Under the pieces are notes generated by a model. That model made no database searches, was not told the DNA's origin, and saw only the letters and a program-made list of their open reading frames with translations. DNA of 64,000 nt from JAHELQ01 sp965603365 (lineage in GTDB: Bacteria > Acidobacteriota > Aminicenantia > UBA2199), in contig CBFDCR010000014.1 of the NCBI GenBank assembly GCA_965603365.1, positions 1 to 64,000 on the forward strand, read 5' to 3'. Shown here one piece after another: positions 6,683-16,034 of this stretch. How positions within the stretch are numbered: position 1 is the first letter of the stretch; each line of letters starts with the position of its first letter. Position numbers and translations under genes: made by a program.

Positions 6683-7069
6683 ATGATGACCAAAGAGGAA
6701 TTTGTGCTGATCCGAAAGAAGCTCGAAAAAACCCAGAGAGAGATCTCCCTGCTCTTAGGGGTCTCCCAAAATACGGTGGAAAGCTATGAACAGGGAAGCC
6801 GCAACATTCCCGGCAATATTGAAAGAATCCTGTATTTCCTGCTTTTTAAATTAAATATGAATAAAAACACCGAGCGCACCATCTGCTGGGAAGAGAAAAA
6901 ATGCCCCCTGGAAATACGTCAAAACTGCATCGCCTGGTTGGCAAAGGAGGGATTTTTCTGCTGGTTTATGACCGGTAAGACCTGCAGGATCGAAAAAATG
7001 AGCTCCCCGGAAAGGACGGCCAACTGTTTTGGGTGCAGTTTTTTCAAAGAGAATTTAAACAAGATATAA
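6683..7069 (+). CDS. XRE-family HTH protein with two-CW zinc/metal domain
   Basis: Residues 1-55 form an XRE helix-turn-helix (REISLLLGVSQNTVESYEQG). Residues 65-120 carry the Cys-Trp pattern known as the two-CW domain (CWEEKKCP, NCIAW, CWFMTGKTC, NCFGCSFF), probably a metal site. These are one-component regulators found mainly in delta-proteobacteria and related phyla; the ligand is unknown. GGAGG precedes tandem ATG codons at 6683 and 6686. Convergent with mnmA, with 17 bp between stop codons. Confidence 0.85.
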   Translation: MMTKEEFVLIRKKLEKTQREISLLLGVSQNTVESYEQGSRNIPGNIERILYFLLFKLNMNKNTERTICWEEKKCPLEIRQNCIAWLAKEGFFCWFMTGKTCRIEKMSSPERTANCFGCSFFKENLNKI

Positions 7070-7086
7070 TATCGACGGCATCAGGC

Positions 7087-8190
7087 CTATTCATGCCGGC
7101 CCTCTTTTTCGATGATCCCACCCCCCACCACGGTATCTCCCTGGTAAAAAACCACCACCTGCCCGGGAGTAATGGCTATCTGGGGTTTGTCGAACTTTAC
7201 CTGAACCCTCCGGCCCGCCAGTGGGGTAACTTGAGCGGAAGCCTCCGGGTGCTGGTATCTGATTTTGGCTTTCACCTGGATCGGCTGGCTCAACTCAGCA
7301 AATTCTATCCAGTTGAGTTCCCCGGCCACCAGGTCGGTCCCCCAGAGGTCATCTTTATTGCCTACAATGATGGCATTCCTGACTCTGTCTTTGGCCACCA
7401 CATAGAGGGGCTTATGATTCGCCAGCCCAATGCCCCGGCGCTGGCCGACTGTATAAAACACAATCCCTTTATGCTGGCCCACCACTTCACCGTCCACAGT
7501 GACGATTGGACCCGGCACGGCATGTTTCGCCAACAATTGACTGTACCCGCCGGCGATAAAATCCTGGCTCTCCGCCTTATTGGCTATTTGCAGTCCCAGT
7601 CCCAAAGCCAACTCCCTGACCTGGGCCTTGGTAAAGCGTCCCAGGGGAAACCGGTAATTTCTCAACTCCCGGCTCTTTAAATAGTACAGGAAATAGGATT
7701 GGTCTTTTTTTAAATCTACCCCTTTTTTCAGGCTAAACTGATTCCTAACCCTGTTGTGTTCAATTCGGGCATAATGGCCGGTGACAAAATAATCATAGGT
7801 CACGTCCATTTTTTTGAGTTCATCCACGATGGCGGAGAACTTCATCTCCCGGTTGCACCGGGCACAGGGATTGGGGGTATTGCCATTTACATATTCCTGG
7901 ATAAAATAGTCCAACACACTCTCTCTATACTTCCCCTGCAAATCGACAACATGCAGGGGTATCCTCAATTGATCGGCTGCCTTTTGGGCATCTTCAACAT
8001 CTTGTTGTTCGCCGGGGCCGAAACAGGCGTGTCGACTGCCTTCCGGATGCGAAATAGAATCGTCGTATATCTTCATAATCACACCGGAAACGCTAAAACC
8101 TGCTTCCTTAAACAGAGCCGCAGCTACAGCAGAGTCGACCCCTCCACTCATGGCAACCACCACTTTCTTTTTACGCATTTTTATCACCAA
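7087..8190 (-). CDS. mnmA: tRNA-specific 2-thiouridylase MnmA
   Basis: It thiolates U34 at C2 in Lys, Glu and Gln tRNAs. The PPi-loop SGGVDSA (residues 15-21), the GHYARI block and the C-terminal beta-barrel are all present, at the normal length (367 aa). NPCARCN gives a CxxC at residues 109-112. The usual second catalytic Cys (in ESQD-x-CF) appears absent: the sequence reads ESQDFIAGGY. The frame can start at GTG 8190 or ATG 8178, and AGGAG lies just upstream of the GTG. A consensus promoter is at 8199-8227. Confidence 0.95.
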   Translation of the reverse strand: MVIKMRKKKVVVAMSGGVDSAVAAALFKEAGFSVSGVIMKIYDDSISHPEGSRHACFGPGEQQDVEDAQKAADQLRIPLHVVDLQGKYRESVLDYFIQEYVNGNTPNPCARCNREMKFSAIVDELKKMDVTYDYFVTGHYARIEHNRVRNQFSLKKGVDLKKDQSYFLYYLKSRELRNYRFPLGRFTKAQVRELALGLGLQIANKAESQDFIAGGYSQLLAKHAVPGPIVTVDGEVVGQHKGIVFYTVGQRRGIGLANHKPLYVVAKDRVRNAIIVGNKDDLWGTDLVAGELNWIEFAELSQPIQVKAKIRYQHPEASAQVTPLAGRRVQVKFDKPQIAITPGQVVVFYQGDTVVGGGIIEKEGRHE

Positions 8191-8198
8191 ACTCCTAC

Positions 8199-8227
8199 AT
8201 TGTAGCAGTTTGCGAAGAAAAAGTCAA
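8199..8227 (-). promoter_or_regulatory. sigma70 promoter of mnmA
   Basis: TTGACT (8222-8227), 17-nt spacer, TACAAT (8199-8204) on the minus strand; AGGAG follows within 10 nt. Confidence 0.6.
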
Positions 8228-8243
8228 AGGGATCATATATTTT

Positions 8244-9242
8244 TTACTTGTTGAATTTGAATTCCATGACCAGGGGCAGGTGGTCGGAGCTGCGGACACC
8301 GGCAGTGTAGGCATCCACCGGGGTGATGGTTTGATGGGTATAAAAGATGTAATCCAACTGGCGATCGGGCCCGGGGGCAGGAAAGGTAGGCGTATCCAGG
8401 CGCACCGGTTTCAGGCTCTCCTCCTGTAAAAACAACCCGATGGTAGTCTCCTGAGTGTAATCGGTTTCCGGGGGCACGCAATTGAAATCGCCGACTAAGA
8501 GCACCGGCTGGCGATCCTTATAGGCCCGGTAGATATCCAGCACCTCACGGGCCTGGATCTCCCGGGTCCGGCGGTCAAAGGCCTCCAGGTGCACATTGAT
8601 GACCACCAGGGGATGTGCCGGCAGGTGAATGTGTACCACCTGGGCCAGTCGATCCAGGTAAAAGGCCCGCCAGAAAAAGGGTTTATTCCGTACCTTTGCC
8701 AGGACCAGCCGTTGGGCCGACTGAACCGGATAACGGGAGAGTACGGCCTGGCCAGACAGCAGGCGGCGGAAATGGGCAGAGGGCGGCCAATAGGGAAAGG
8801 GCACGTAGCGTTTATCCCAGTTCACCGCCGCGGCTGCATAGGGGTAGCCTGCTTCCACGGCAATGGTCTCCAGTTGATCCACATGATAAGAGCGGTGGGA
8901 ATCGAAATCGATCTCCTGGAAGGCGATGACATCCATGGGCGTCTCCCTCAAAAAAGTTAGGAAACGGCTCATATTGGCCTCAAAAAATGTCTGACTCTTG
9001 CGCAGCGGCCGGTTGTTGGCCAGGGCGGAGAGATAGCCGATATTGTAAGTCATCAGCCTGAACGTATCGGGCGGCGCTGCGGTGGGGGGATTGGCGGTCT
9101 GCCGGTATCGTTTGACCCAGGAGAGTTGATCCTCGGACAGGGTGCCGGAACCGGCCCAGAAGTAGAAAATCATCAGGGCCGCCAGCAGGACAGCCAGCAG
9201 TAGGGCGATTGTTTTATATATTCCTCTTATTTTAACCTTCAT
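8244..9242 (-). CDS. endonuclease/exonuclease/phosphatase-family protein, membrane-anchored
   Basis: A 332-aa protein with an N-terminal transmembrane segment (about residues 12-31) and an EEP domain. Visible catalytic motifs are FQEIDFDSHR (Glu), NVHLEAFD, VGDFNCVPPETDY and SDHLPLVMEF (Asp-His). The family covers Mg-dependent nucleases, sphingomyelinases and phosphoinositide phosphatases; substrate cannot be told here. The anchor suggests action outside the cytoplasm. Its ATG overlaps the fusA stop by 4 nt, so it is co-translated with EF-G. Confidence 0.85.
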   Translation of the reverse strand: MKVKIRGIYKTIALLLAVLLAALMIFYFWAGSGTLSEDQLSWVKRYRQTANPPTAAPPDTFRLMTYNIGYLSALANNRPLRKSQTFFEANMSRFLTFLRETPMDVIAFQEIDFDSHRSYHVDQLETIAVEAGYPYAAAAVNWDKRYVPFPYWPPSAHFRRLLSGQAVLSRYPVQSAQRLVLAKVRNKPFFWRAFYLDRLAQVVHIHLPAHPLVVINVHLEAFDRRTREIQAREVLDIYRAYKDRQPVLLVGDFNCVPPETDYTQETTIGLFLQEESLKPVRLDTPTFPAPGPDRQLDYIFYTHQTITPVDAYTAGVRSSDHLPLVMEFKFNK

Positions 9243-11326
9243 TTATTCTTCTCTCTGCGCCTGGCCCGCGCTTCCTCCACCACCTTCTCTTCGATGGTTT
9301 TGGGCAGAGGATCGTAGCGCAGAAATTCCATGGAATAGTTGGCCCGGCCGCTGGAAAGGGTGCGCAGCACCGAGGCATAGCCGAACATCTCCATCAAGGG
9401 TACGATACCGGTCAACTTCTGGGAACCCTTGCGGAAGCGGCGCATATTATCTACCCGGCCCCGCCGGCGGTTGATGTCGCCGATACTATCTCCCATATAC
9501 TGATCCGGTGTGTTGATCTCGATCTTCATGACCGGCTCCAGTAACTGGGGCGCGGCCCTGGAAAAGACCTCCCTCAATCCCAATTCGGTGCAGGTCCTGA
9601 AGGCAATCTCACTGGAATCCACCGCATGGTAGGTGCCGTCGATCAGGACAAATTTAACATCCAGCAGCGGGTAACCGGCCAACAGCCCCTTAGCCATGGT
9701 ACCCCGAAATCCCCTTTCAACAGCCGGGATGAATTCCCTGGGGATATTTCCACCCTTGACATGATCGACAAATTCCAGTCCCTGGCCGGCATTGGGTTCA
9801 ATCCTGAAAACGATATGGGCATATTGGCCGTGGCCGCCGGTCTGCTTTTTAAATTTGTATTCATGCCGCACCTCCCGGGTAATGGTTTCCCGGAAGGCCA
9901 CCGCCGGTCTACCCACGGCCACCTTGACCTGATGCTCGGTCTTGAGCCGGTCCACGATCACCTCTAAGTGCAGCTCCCCCATGCCGGACACCACTGTCTC
10001 GGCGGTTTCGGCATCGAAGCGCACCTTGAAGGATGGATCTTCCAATGCCATCTTGCTCAAGGCAATGGACAACCGATCCCGCTCCTTCAGGCTCTCCGGT
10101 TCAATTTTCATGTCCAGTACCGTTTCGGGATAGTGGATATTTTCCAGTATTACCGGCTGCTCATCATCGCATAAGGTGTCGCCGGTGGAGGTGGACTTCA
10201 TGCCGATCAAGGCACCGATGTCCCCGGCCTGTAAACGATCCAACTCCAATCGTTCATCCGCATGTACCCGCAGGATCCGGCCCACCCGCTCCTTCTTTCG
10301 CCGGCTGGCGTTGTACACATAACTGCCGGATGCCAATTCCCCGGAATAGACCCGGATAAAGGTCTGCTGCCCCACATAGTTGTCGTTGATGATCTTGAAG
10401 GCTAAGGCCGAAAAGGGTCTTTTATAAGAGGGCTTGCGGGAGATGGTGACCGCCGGGTTATTGGGGTCGCTGCCCAGTATGATCCCCCGGTCCAGGGGAG
10501 AAGGCAGGTAATCCACCACCCCATCCAGCAGCAGTTGGATCCCCTTGTTTTTAAAAGCAGAGCCGCAAAACACCGGGGTCACCAATAGGTTCAAGGTGGC
10601 ATGACGGGCCGCGGCCTTAATATCGTCCGCCGTAATCTCCGTCTCATTCAGGTACTTTTCCATCAGCGAATCGTCAAAATCGGCCAGCTTTTCAATCAAG
10701 CGCTCCCTTAACTGCCGGGCCTGTTCCAGGTATTCGGCCGGCATATCGCCTGTCTGAAGTTCCAGGTTTTTATAGGTAACGGCCTGCATGGTGACCAGAT
10801 CGATGATGCCGTAAAAATCGACCTCCTGGCCCATGGGCAGTTGAAACAGCACCGCGTTGGCCCCCAGCATACTATTCATCAGGTCCACGGTCTGAAACAG
10901 GTCGGCTCCCGGACGATCCAGTTTATTGACAAAGGCAATGCGGGGCACTTTATAGCGGTCTGCCTGGTGCCACACCGTTTCACTCTGGGGCTCGACGCCG
11001 CCCACGGCGCAGAAAATCATGATGATGCCGTCCAGCACCCGCAGCGAACGCTCTACTTCCAGGGTAAAATCGATATGACCCGGGGTATCGATGATATTGA
11101 TTTGATGATCCTTCCATTGGGCACTGATGGCGGCCGAAGAGATGGTAATCCCCCGCTCCTGCTCCTGTTTCATAAAATCCATCACTGCCTGGCCATTGTG
11201 CACCTCACCGACCTTATGAATCACACCGGAAAAAAATAAGATCCGCTCGGTGGTGGTGGTCTTGCCGGCGTCGATGTGGGCCACAATGCCGATATTTCTA
11301 ATCCTCTGTATCGTTGTCTGTTCCAT
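9239..11326 (-). CDS. fusA: elongation factor G
   Basis: A translational GTPase driving ribosomal translocation. G1 AHIDAGKTT, the effector loop with ERGITI, DTPGH, NKLD, domain II, and the EF-G-specific domains IV-V (VDSSEIAFR, IGDINRRRGRV) are all present over 695 aa. It stands outside any str operon (no rpsL, rpsG or tuf nearby) and is followed by an EEP gene, so it may be an EF-G paralogue rather than the main copy; the sequence alone does not decide. AAGGAG precedes the ATG. The promoter is at 11426-11454, giving a 5' leader of about 90 nt. Confidence 0.95.
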   Translation of the reverse strand: MEQTTIQRIRNIGIVAHIDAGKTTTTERILFFSGVIHKVGEVHNGQAVMDFMKQEQERGITISSAAISAQWKDHQINIIDTPGHIDFTLEVERSLRVLDGIIMIFCAVGGVEPQSETVWHQADRYKVPRIAFVNKLDRPGADLFQTVDLMNSMLGANAVLFQLPMGQEVDFYGIIDLVTMQAVTYKNLELQTGDMPAEYLEQARQLRERLIEKLADFDDSLMEKYLNETEITADDIKAAARHATLNLLVTPVFCGSAFKNKGIQLLLDGVVDYLPSPLDRGIILGSDPNNPAVTISRKPSYKRPFSALAFKIINDNYVGQQTFIRVYSGELASGSYVYNASRRKKERVGRILRVHADERLELDRLQAGDIGALIGMKSTSTGDTLCDDEQPVILENIHYPETVLDMKIEPESLKERDRLSIALSKMALEDPSFKVRFDAETAETVVSGMGELHLEVIVDRLKTEHQVKVAVGRPAVAFRETITREVRHEYKFKKQTGGHGQYAHIVFRIEPNAGQGLEFVDHVKGGNIPREFIPAVERGFRGTMAKGLLAGYPLLDVKFVLIDGTYHAVDSSEIAFRTCTELGLREVFSRAAPQLLEPVMKIEINTPDQYMGDSIGDINRRRGRVDNMRRFRKGSQKLTGIVPLMEMFGYASVLRTLSSGRANYSMEFLRYDPLPKTIEEKVVEEARARRREKNK

Positions 11327-11425
11327 AATACCAAAAACTCCTTGTTTTACTCATCCGATCACAACGGGGTATACCACTAACAACCTGATTTCTAAGGGCT
11401 CCCCTCACTCACGATGCAGTCCCCC

Positions 11426-11454
11426 ATTATACCACATCCCCCCTCCCCAATCAA
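11426..11454 (-). promoter_or_regulatory. sigma70 promoter of fusA
   Basis: TTGATT (11449-11454), 17-nt spacer, TATAAT (11426-11431) on the minus strand. Confidence 0.65.
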
Positions 11455-11516
11455 TCCACACACCAATCAAAATTCGGAATGATGGAAAGTTGGAATGATG
11501 TAAAAATGAGATTCTT

Positions 11517-11825
11517 TTAGATGATACGACGTAACCGGCCCTCTTCTTGAAGCATGCAGGCAAAGCGATCCCCTTCTTCCAGGCTGACTAAATCCACAGG
11601 GTGATCCAACTGCATCATGAGCCTGGCAAGGAGATTAAAAAAAGAACCTTCAGGAATGCCCCTGGCAGCTATATCGATGTCCGATCGAGGCGTTACCGAC
11701 CCGTCAGCGATAGAGCCAAAAAGGTAAACCTCTTCACATCCCGCATCTTCCAGAATCCTGACAGCCTTCTCTATATCCCGGCGGTGACTAACAGGTATCT
11801 TGTCCAGATCATACTTCGTGCCCAT
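11517..11825 (-). CDS. MNT-type nucleotidyltransferase (solitary)
   Basis: A 102-aa minimal nucleotidyltransferase with VYLFGSIADGS and SDIDIA motifs and a conserved C-terminal PVDLVSLEE segment. It would normally AMPylate a HEPN toxin, but no HEPN gene is next to it; upstream is the 823-aa multidomain gene, 49 bp away. TTGAGG lies 6 nt before the ATG. It could be co-transcribed with that gene. Confidence 0.8.
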   Translation of the reverse strand: MGTKYDLDKIPVSHRRDIEKAVRILEDAGCEEVYLFGSIADGSVTPRSDIDIAARGIPEGSFFNLLARLMMQLDHPVDLVSLEEGDRFACMLQEEGRLRRII

Positions 11826-11874
11826 AAAACCTCAACCTCACTATTACATTTTACACCAATGTTAATATAAAATA

Positions 11875-14346
11875 TTAAACATAAGACTGATCCGGCATAT
11901 CGAAATTTCGGGGATTTTTTTCCATAAGCTCCGAATTTTCGTGAAAATACCATTCAACAACTTCCCGTAAATCATAAAACTTATCATGAACGGTTCGCCT
12001 CGCTTCCTCGATCCCCTGGGCATTCACATCGCTTACGTGGTCTTTATTATGATCTGTCTTTTCTTCATCCAACGGAGCTGGTACTTCTTTCATTGGCTTT
12101 ATTCTCACCTCAATTATAGCCTCAATACCGAAACGTTTTTTCTCACGGTCGGATTCACCATCCGCCCATTTGAGGTTTAAATCTTTCAATAACTTTTCAG
12201 AGACCAATGCTTTCTGAGTACTTTTACCCCCAGTTAGAACTTCCGCCAGTCCAAACGTTCCAGGCCCACTTACTCCATTGAGGAGAACAATGATAGCGTC
12301 TTTATTTTTCTTCCAAAAGGGGTTTTGCATGACCACCAGGTGAGATAGTAGGGAGAATCCTTCTTCTTCCTCTTCTTTTTGATCATCTGGATTACTGGAT
12401 TTTATCCTGGACGACACTTCATCCTGGGACTTGTAACGTTTCTGGAGGGGCTTACTCGTAAGGCCTACCAGAAATCCCCGGTAACCCTCTTTAAGTTTTT
12501 CATTACGGCCTGGACGTGAAAAAAAGGTGGGAAATGTAGTATCTCCCTGTTGTTCATCTGTAGGTGAATTAGTATCATCTGCACTGCTCTTGTTCTTCCA
12601 GCCTTTAAGAGCCACAACTATTTTATTTTTTCTACTATCCACAATTTCATACTGATTTGGCTTATTGAAACATGCATCGGGAACACCGTAAGCGTGAGCT
12701 AATACAACCTCGGTAAGTGGATTAACATCAGCCGAGGCGACAATGATACAATTTTTATCCGTCAATTCAGACTTTACCAGACTGATATACGCATCCAGGT
12801 GGGACCTCTCAAAAGAACCAGGCCCCAGTTTAAATTTGATCGTCCCGGGAGAATATATAGGCCGTTCCAGTTCGGGTATAACGGAGACTTCAGCGGAAGA
12901 AAGGTAGCGGACGAGCTCTGATACTGTACGTTGGTCCCAGTCGCCTACGACCTCTCGCTTCAATTTTTCATGGTGGACAGCCCCGGTGTATATATGAATT
13001 TTAGGGTCTCTGGTGAGACGCTCCCAGAAAATGTTTCGCTGCAGCCGGGGAATATCTTTCGCAATTAGCTCTTCCAGGGCTGAACGAATGGCAACAGCCA
13101 ATTCTTTGGTTTGATCATGCCTGAAACGTATATACCATAAGGCTCGTATATCGAAAGCAATCACATGCTCGGCTCTGTCTTTATCATTGAGATCGCCCTC
13201 TGTTTTCTGGGGATATTGCTCTTCCAGACTGGAAATATTTTTATCAGACGCCGATTTTTTCTGGGGAAACTCACGGTATATTGGAATTGCGTTAATGCCG
13301 CGGGCGTGACAATAACCAAGCCAGAAATACGAATGTGGATCCTCACCGGCGAGATCAATGATGCAAGTAAAAGCAGAATCCACGGCTCTGGCAACATCTT
13401 TAAATTGCTTTAACCTACCACTCTTTTTACCCACAATATTAATTTCATCCACTTCAGTAATCTTACCGAGTTCCTCAACTCCTTTTGGTTTTAATATAGC
13501 AATCGCCTCTTGCAAATTCGGCAAACTGGCTTTAGTCTCGGAGATTTCCTTGGTCGCCACACCCACTGCACCTCTTAATGCCTCACTAAATGTTACACCG
13601 ATATCTCTCTTGAAAGTGGACTTTTCCCCCCCTTCTTTCTTTCCATCTGTATTGGATGTATCCTTTGCAGCGACTATCAACGGAACAATCTTCATTTCTG
13701 CTTTTCTGGGCATTAAGGGCACACGATCCGACGCCTCAACCGGATCACATCCCTCCTGGCCAAGGAAACCGACACCTGGATATGTCACAATCTTGAAATT
13801 CCGCTTATCATCTTTGAGTCCGACGGATTCTAAAAATTCCTGTGAAAGACGTCCTCTATCACTTTGATTACACATAATTAAGAGTGGTTTGTGGAGACCG
13901 ACCGCCAGTCCCATTTCATACATAACGTTTGGATTATCGGCCGACAAATCCACCACCACAAGATCTGCCTCCTGGATTCTTCGGCAAATTTTCTCGCACA
14001 TGATATAACCAATATCGCAAAACTCGTCTGCCCGGCGTATCTGTTTATCGGGTTCCTCGATCTCCAGGCCATCCCGAAGGTATCTCTTTAAGCTCCATTC
14101 ATAAAATGTACCAAAATTCGGTTGAAATGGCATAACAACAAAAACAGAAAAAGACATCAGGCTGCCACGATCGGTTTCATGGTCTTTCAGAGTGGCATTG
14201 GTGGTTACTTGCGGGCTGCAAAAAATACATTGCTTCCCGGTCATATAACAGCGTCGAATTCGGTGAGGGAACTCTTGTTCCTCTCCACTGAATTTTTTAT
14301 AAAATCTCGTTCTTGCTGATTCTTTTCCAACGTCTTGAGTATTCAT
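11875..14346 (-). CDS. multidomain protein with deoxyribosyltransferase/TIR-like modules (823 aa)
   Basis: The N-terminus has a Cys cluster (CYMTGKQCIFC, residues 33-43). It is followed by a fold recalling nucleoside 2-deoxyribosyltransferases and TIR-like NAD hydrolases: FSVFVVMPF, then DLSADNPNVMYEMGLAVG with the typical Glu at about 144. A second similar stretch (FTCIIDLAGEDPHSYFWLGY, about residues 330-350) lacks that Glu. A third (IIVASADVNPLTEVVLAHA, about 565) keeps a Glu. The C-terminal 200 residues are charged and unrecognised. Proteins with these modules are often defence effectors acting on nucleotides; that role is inferred. GAGGAGG precedes the ATG. Confidence 0.7.
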   Translation of the reverse strand: MNTQDVGKESARTRFYKKFSGEEQEFPHRIRRCYMTGKQCIFCSPQVTTNATLKDHETDRGSLMSFSVFVVMPFQPNFGTFYEWSLKRYLRDGLEIEEPDKQIRRADEFCDIGYIMCEKICRRIQEADLVVVDLSADNPNVMYEMGLAVGLHKPLLIMCNQSDRGRLSQEFLESVGLKDDKRNFKIVTYPGVGFLGQEGCDPVEASDRVPLMPRKAEMKIVPLIVAAKDTSNTDGKKEGGEKSTFKRDIGVTFSEALRGAVGVATKEISETKASLPNLQEAIAILKPKGVEELGKITEVDEINIVGKKSGRLKQFKDVARAVDSAFTCIIDLAGEDPHSYFWLGYCHARGINAIPIYREFPQKKSASDKNISSLEEQYPQKTEGDLNDKDRAEHVIAFDIRALWYIRFRHDQTKELAVAIRSALEELIAKDIPRLQRNIFWERLTRDPKIHIYTGAVHHEKLKREVVGDWDQRTVSELVRYLSSAEVSVIPELERPIYSPGTIKFKLGPGSFERSHLDAYISLVKSELTDKNCIIVASADVNPLTEVVLAHAYGVPDACFNKPNQYEIVDSRKNKIVVALKGWKNKSSADDTNSPTDEQQGDTTFPTFFSRPGRNEKLKEGYRGFLVGLTSKPLQKRYKSQDEVSSRIKSSNPDDQKEEEEEGFSLLSHLVVMQNPFWKKNKDAIIVLLNGVSGPGTFGLAEVLTGGKSTQKALVSEKLLKDLNLKWADGESDREKKRFGIEAIIEVRIKPMKEVPAPLDEEKTDHNKDHVSDVNAQGIEEARRTVHDKFYDLREVVEWYFHENSELMEKNPRNFDMPDQSYV

Positions 14347-14508
14347 AACTTACTTTCCTCCTCTCAAATCATCCAAAAATTTCCAACAAATTAACCATTC
14401 TCTTCACCGCTTAAATTAATTATATCAATTAACTTTTTCAAGTGGATATTATAAAGAAAATATTTAAATATTTCAAGTCAATAGAGGCAAAAAAATATTT
14501 TTGTTACA

Positions 14509-15102
14509 CTACTTGTTGAGTTTGAGTTTGCCGATGACTTTGACCAGTTCTTCGTGGAGGATGTGGGAGAGTTCCATGGGTACCAGGTGGGTCTTTTTGT
14601 CTTTTAAGGCCTTCTTGCGGTTGAAGGTATGGGAGAGGATGAGTCGATTGGACTCGAATTCCCGGATCTCGATCTCCATGGCCAGCCTGGCATACCACAC
14701 CCTGATGGCATCCACCTCCTCCAGGGTCAGCACCCTTGCCTGCATGGTCCACTGGGGCGTGCCTTCGGAAAACTGGCGGATCACCCGCTTAAATACATTA
14801 TTCTTATTCAGGAACTCCACCACCGTATCCCGGATCAACTCGCCCGGCTTCTTGATCCAGAAACTGTAAGAGTAGTAGTTCAACTCAAAGGGAGATTCCC
14901 GGTACACCAGCCGGTAGTCGTCGTAGATCCGTTCCACCTTCACCCGTTTGACCAACAACACCCGGTCAATCGGTGTTAGCCCCTTACTCTCCCCCACCGG
15001 CAGCTTTAGTTGAAAATAACGCTTGTAAGGGGAGGTCATGCAGCCCCCCAAAAAGATGGCGATTAAAACAAGACAACAAGAGTATCGGGAAAAACGTTTC
15101 AT
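14509..15102 (-). CDS. ABC-type transport auxiliary lipoprotein (PqiC/DUF330-like)
   Basis: A 197-aa lipoprotein with a lipobox ending FLGGC (Cys21). The body matches the outer-membrane lipoprotein component of MCE transport systems (LLVKRVKVERIYDDYRLVYR, then WTMQARVLTLEEVDA). It probably receives or bridges phospholipid transfer to the outer membrane. Last gene of a four-gene operon; its start overlaps the MCE gene stop by 4 nt. Confidence 0.85.
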   Translation of the reverse strand: MKRFSRYSCCLVLIAIFLGGCMTSPYKRYFQLKLPVGESKGLTPIDRVLLVKRVKVERIYDDYRLVYRESPFELNYYSYSFWIKKPGELIRDTVVEFLNKNNVFKRVIRQFSEGTPQWTMQARVLTLEEVDAIRVWYARLAMEIEIREFESNRLILSHTFNRKKALKDKKTHLVPMELSHILHEELVKVIGKLKLNK

Positions 15103-16034
15103 TTTTTTCTCCTCTTTTCTTTCCGGGTACGAATAAGGATGGTGGGGTCCTCGCTTAAATTCCGGGAAAACCGGGCCAGATTCTCCAGTGATTCCCGCAG
15201 GCCCACCAGGGTCTTGTTGAGTTCATCCTTTACATCCAGGAAGGTGCCTTCTATTTTGCGAATGCTGGTGGTGGAGGTCTGGAAAAAGGCATCCACATCT
15301 TTTAGAGTCTTACCCAACTCCTCATCGGAAAAACGGGCCGACAGGTTATCGACCAATTTTTCCGTCTTTTCTACGATCCTAACGATGTCCAGCCGACTCA
15401 GACTGTCGGAAAGGCGGTTGACCTTTTGGGAAAACTTCTCTATATTTTCCAGGGAACGGGCCATTGACATTCGCTGCTCCTGGATAAAGGATTTCAGCAC
15501 AGCCGTACTCTCTTCAATATTTCCCAGGATGCGGGAGATCTCCTCTTCCCGGTCCTCACCGAGCAATTTATTGATATTCTTCACCGCCTTATCGATATTG
15601 GAAACGATGTCTTCGGCCTTTTCCCCCAGACCCCTCTTCATGGGAATCACGCCCCCGGGTTCGAGGTTTTCCGAGGCCGATTTACCGCCGGATAATTCCA
15701 CGAACTTGAGCCCGGTAATACCGGCATACGACAATTGGGCCCGCATGTCTGTCTTAACGGGAAAGCCCTTATTGATCCTCACCTCCACCAGGATGGAGCT
15801 CAAATCCTTCGAGTTGACCTCGATTTCCCGTACCTTGCCGATATCCACCCCCTGGTACTTCACATTGGAGCCTTCATTCAGCCCATATACGGAAATGCCT
15901 TTAAAGCTAATGAAATACTTATTGCCCTCTTCTTTCAACTTGGGCAGGATAAAGATGCCCAAAATCACGATTAGCAGGACAATGGATACCACCAAAAAAA
16001 TACCCAGCCTCTGTTTTTGTTCTCTGGTTAACAT
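15099..16034 (-). CDS. MCE-family lipid-transport protein (MlaD-like)
   Basis: A 311-aa protein with a single N-terminal membrane anchor (residues 10-30), an MCE domain (ISFKGISVYGLNEGSNVKYQGV, then YAGITGLKFVELSGG) and a long helical C-terminus. It forms a periplasmic hexamer that carries phospholipids between membranes. It overlaps the ATPase gene by 7 nt upstream and the lipoprotein gene downstream. The extended helical C-terminus is longer than in E. coli MlaD, more like MCE proteins of other phyla. Confidence 0.9.
   Translation of the reverse strand: MLTREQKQRLGIFLVVSIVLLIVILGIFILPKLKEEGNKYFISFKGISVYGLNEGSNVKYQGVDIGKVREIEVNSKDLSSILVEVRINKGFPVKTDMRAQLSYAGITGLKFVELSGGKSASENLEPGGVIPMKRGLGEKAEDIVSNIDKAVKNINKLLGEDREEEISRILGNIEESTAVLKSFIQEQRMSMARSLENIEKFSQKVNRLSDSLSRLDIVRIVEKTEKLVDNLSARFSDEELGKTLKDVDAFFQTSTTSIRKIEGTFLDVKDELNKTLVGLRESLENLARFSRNLSEDPTILIRTRKEKRRKK

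Noticed and set aside
10033..10359. Plus-strand ORFs inside fusA, pheT, pheS and the RND operon
   Set aside because: They are shadows of strongly supported genes on the other strand with matching length and all family motifs.
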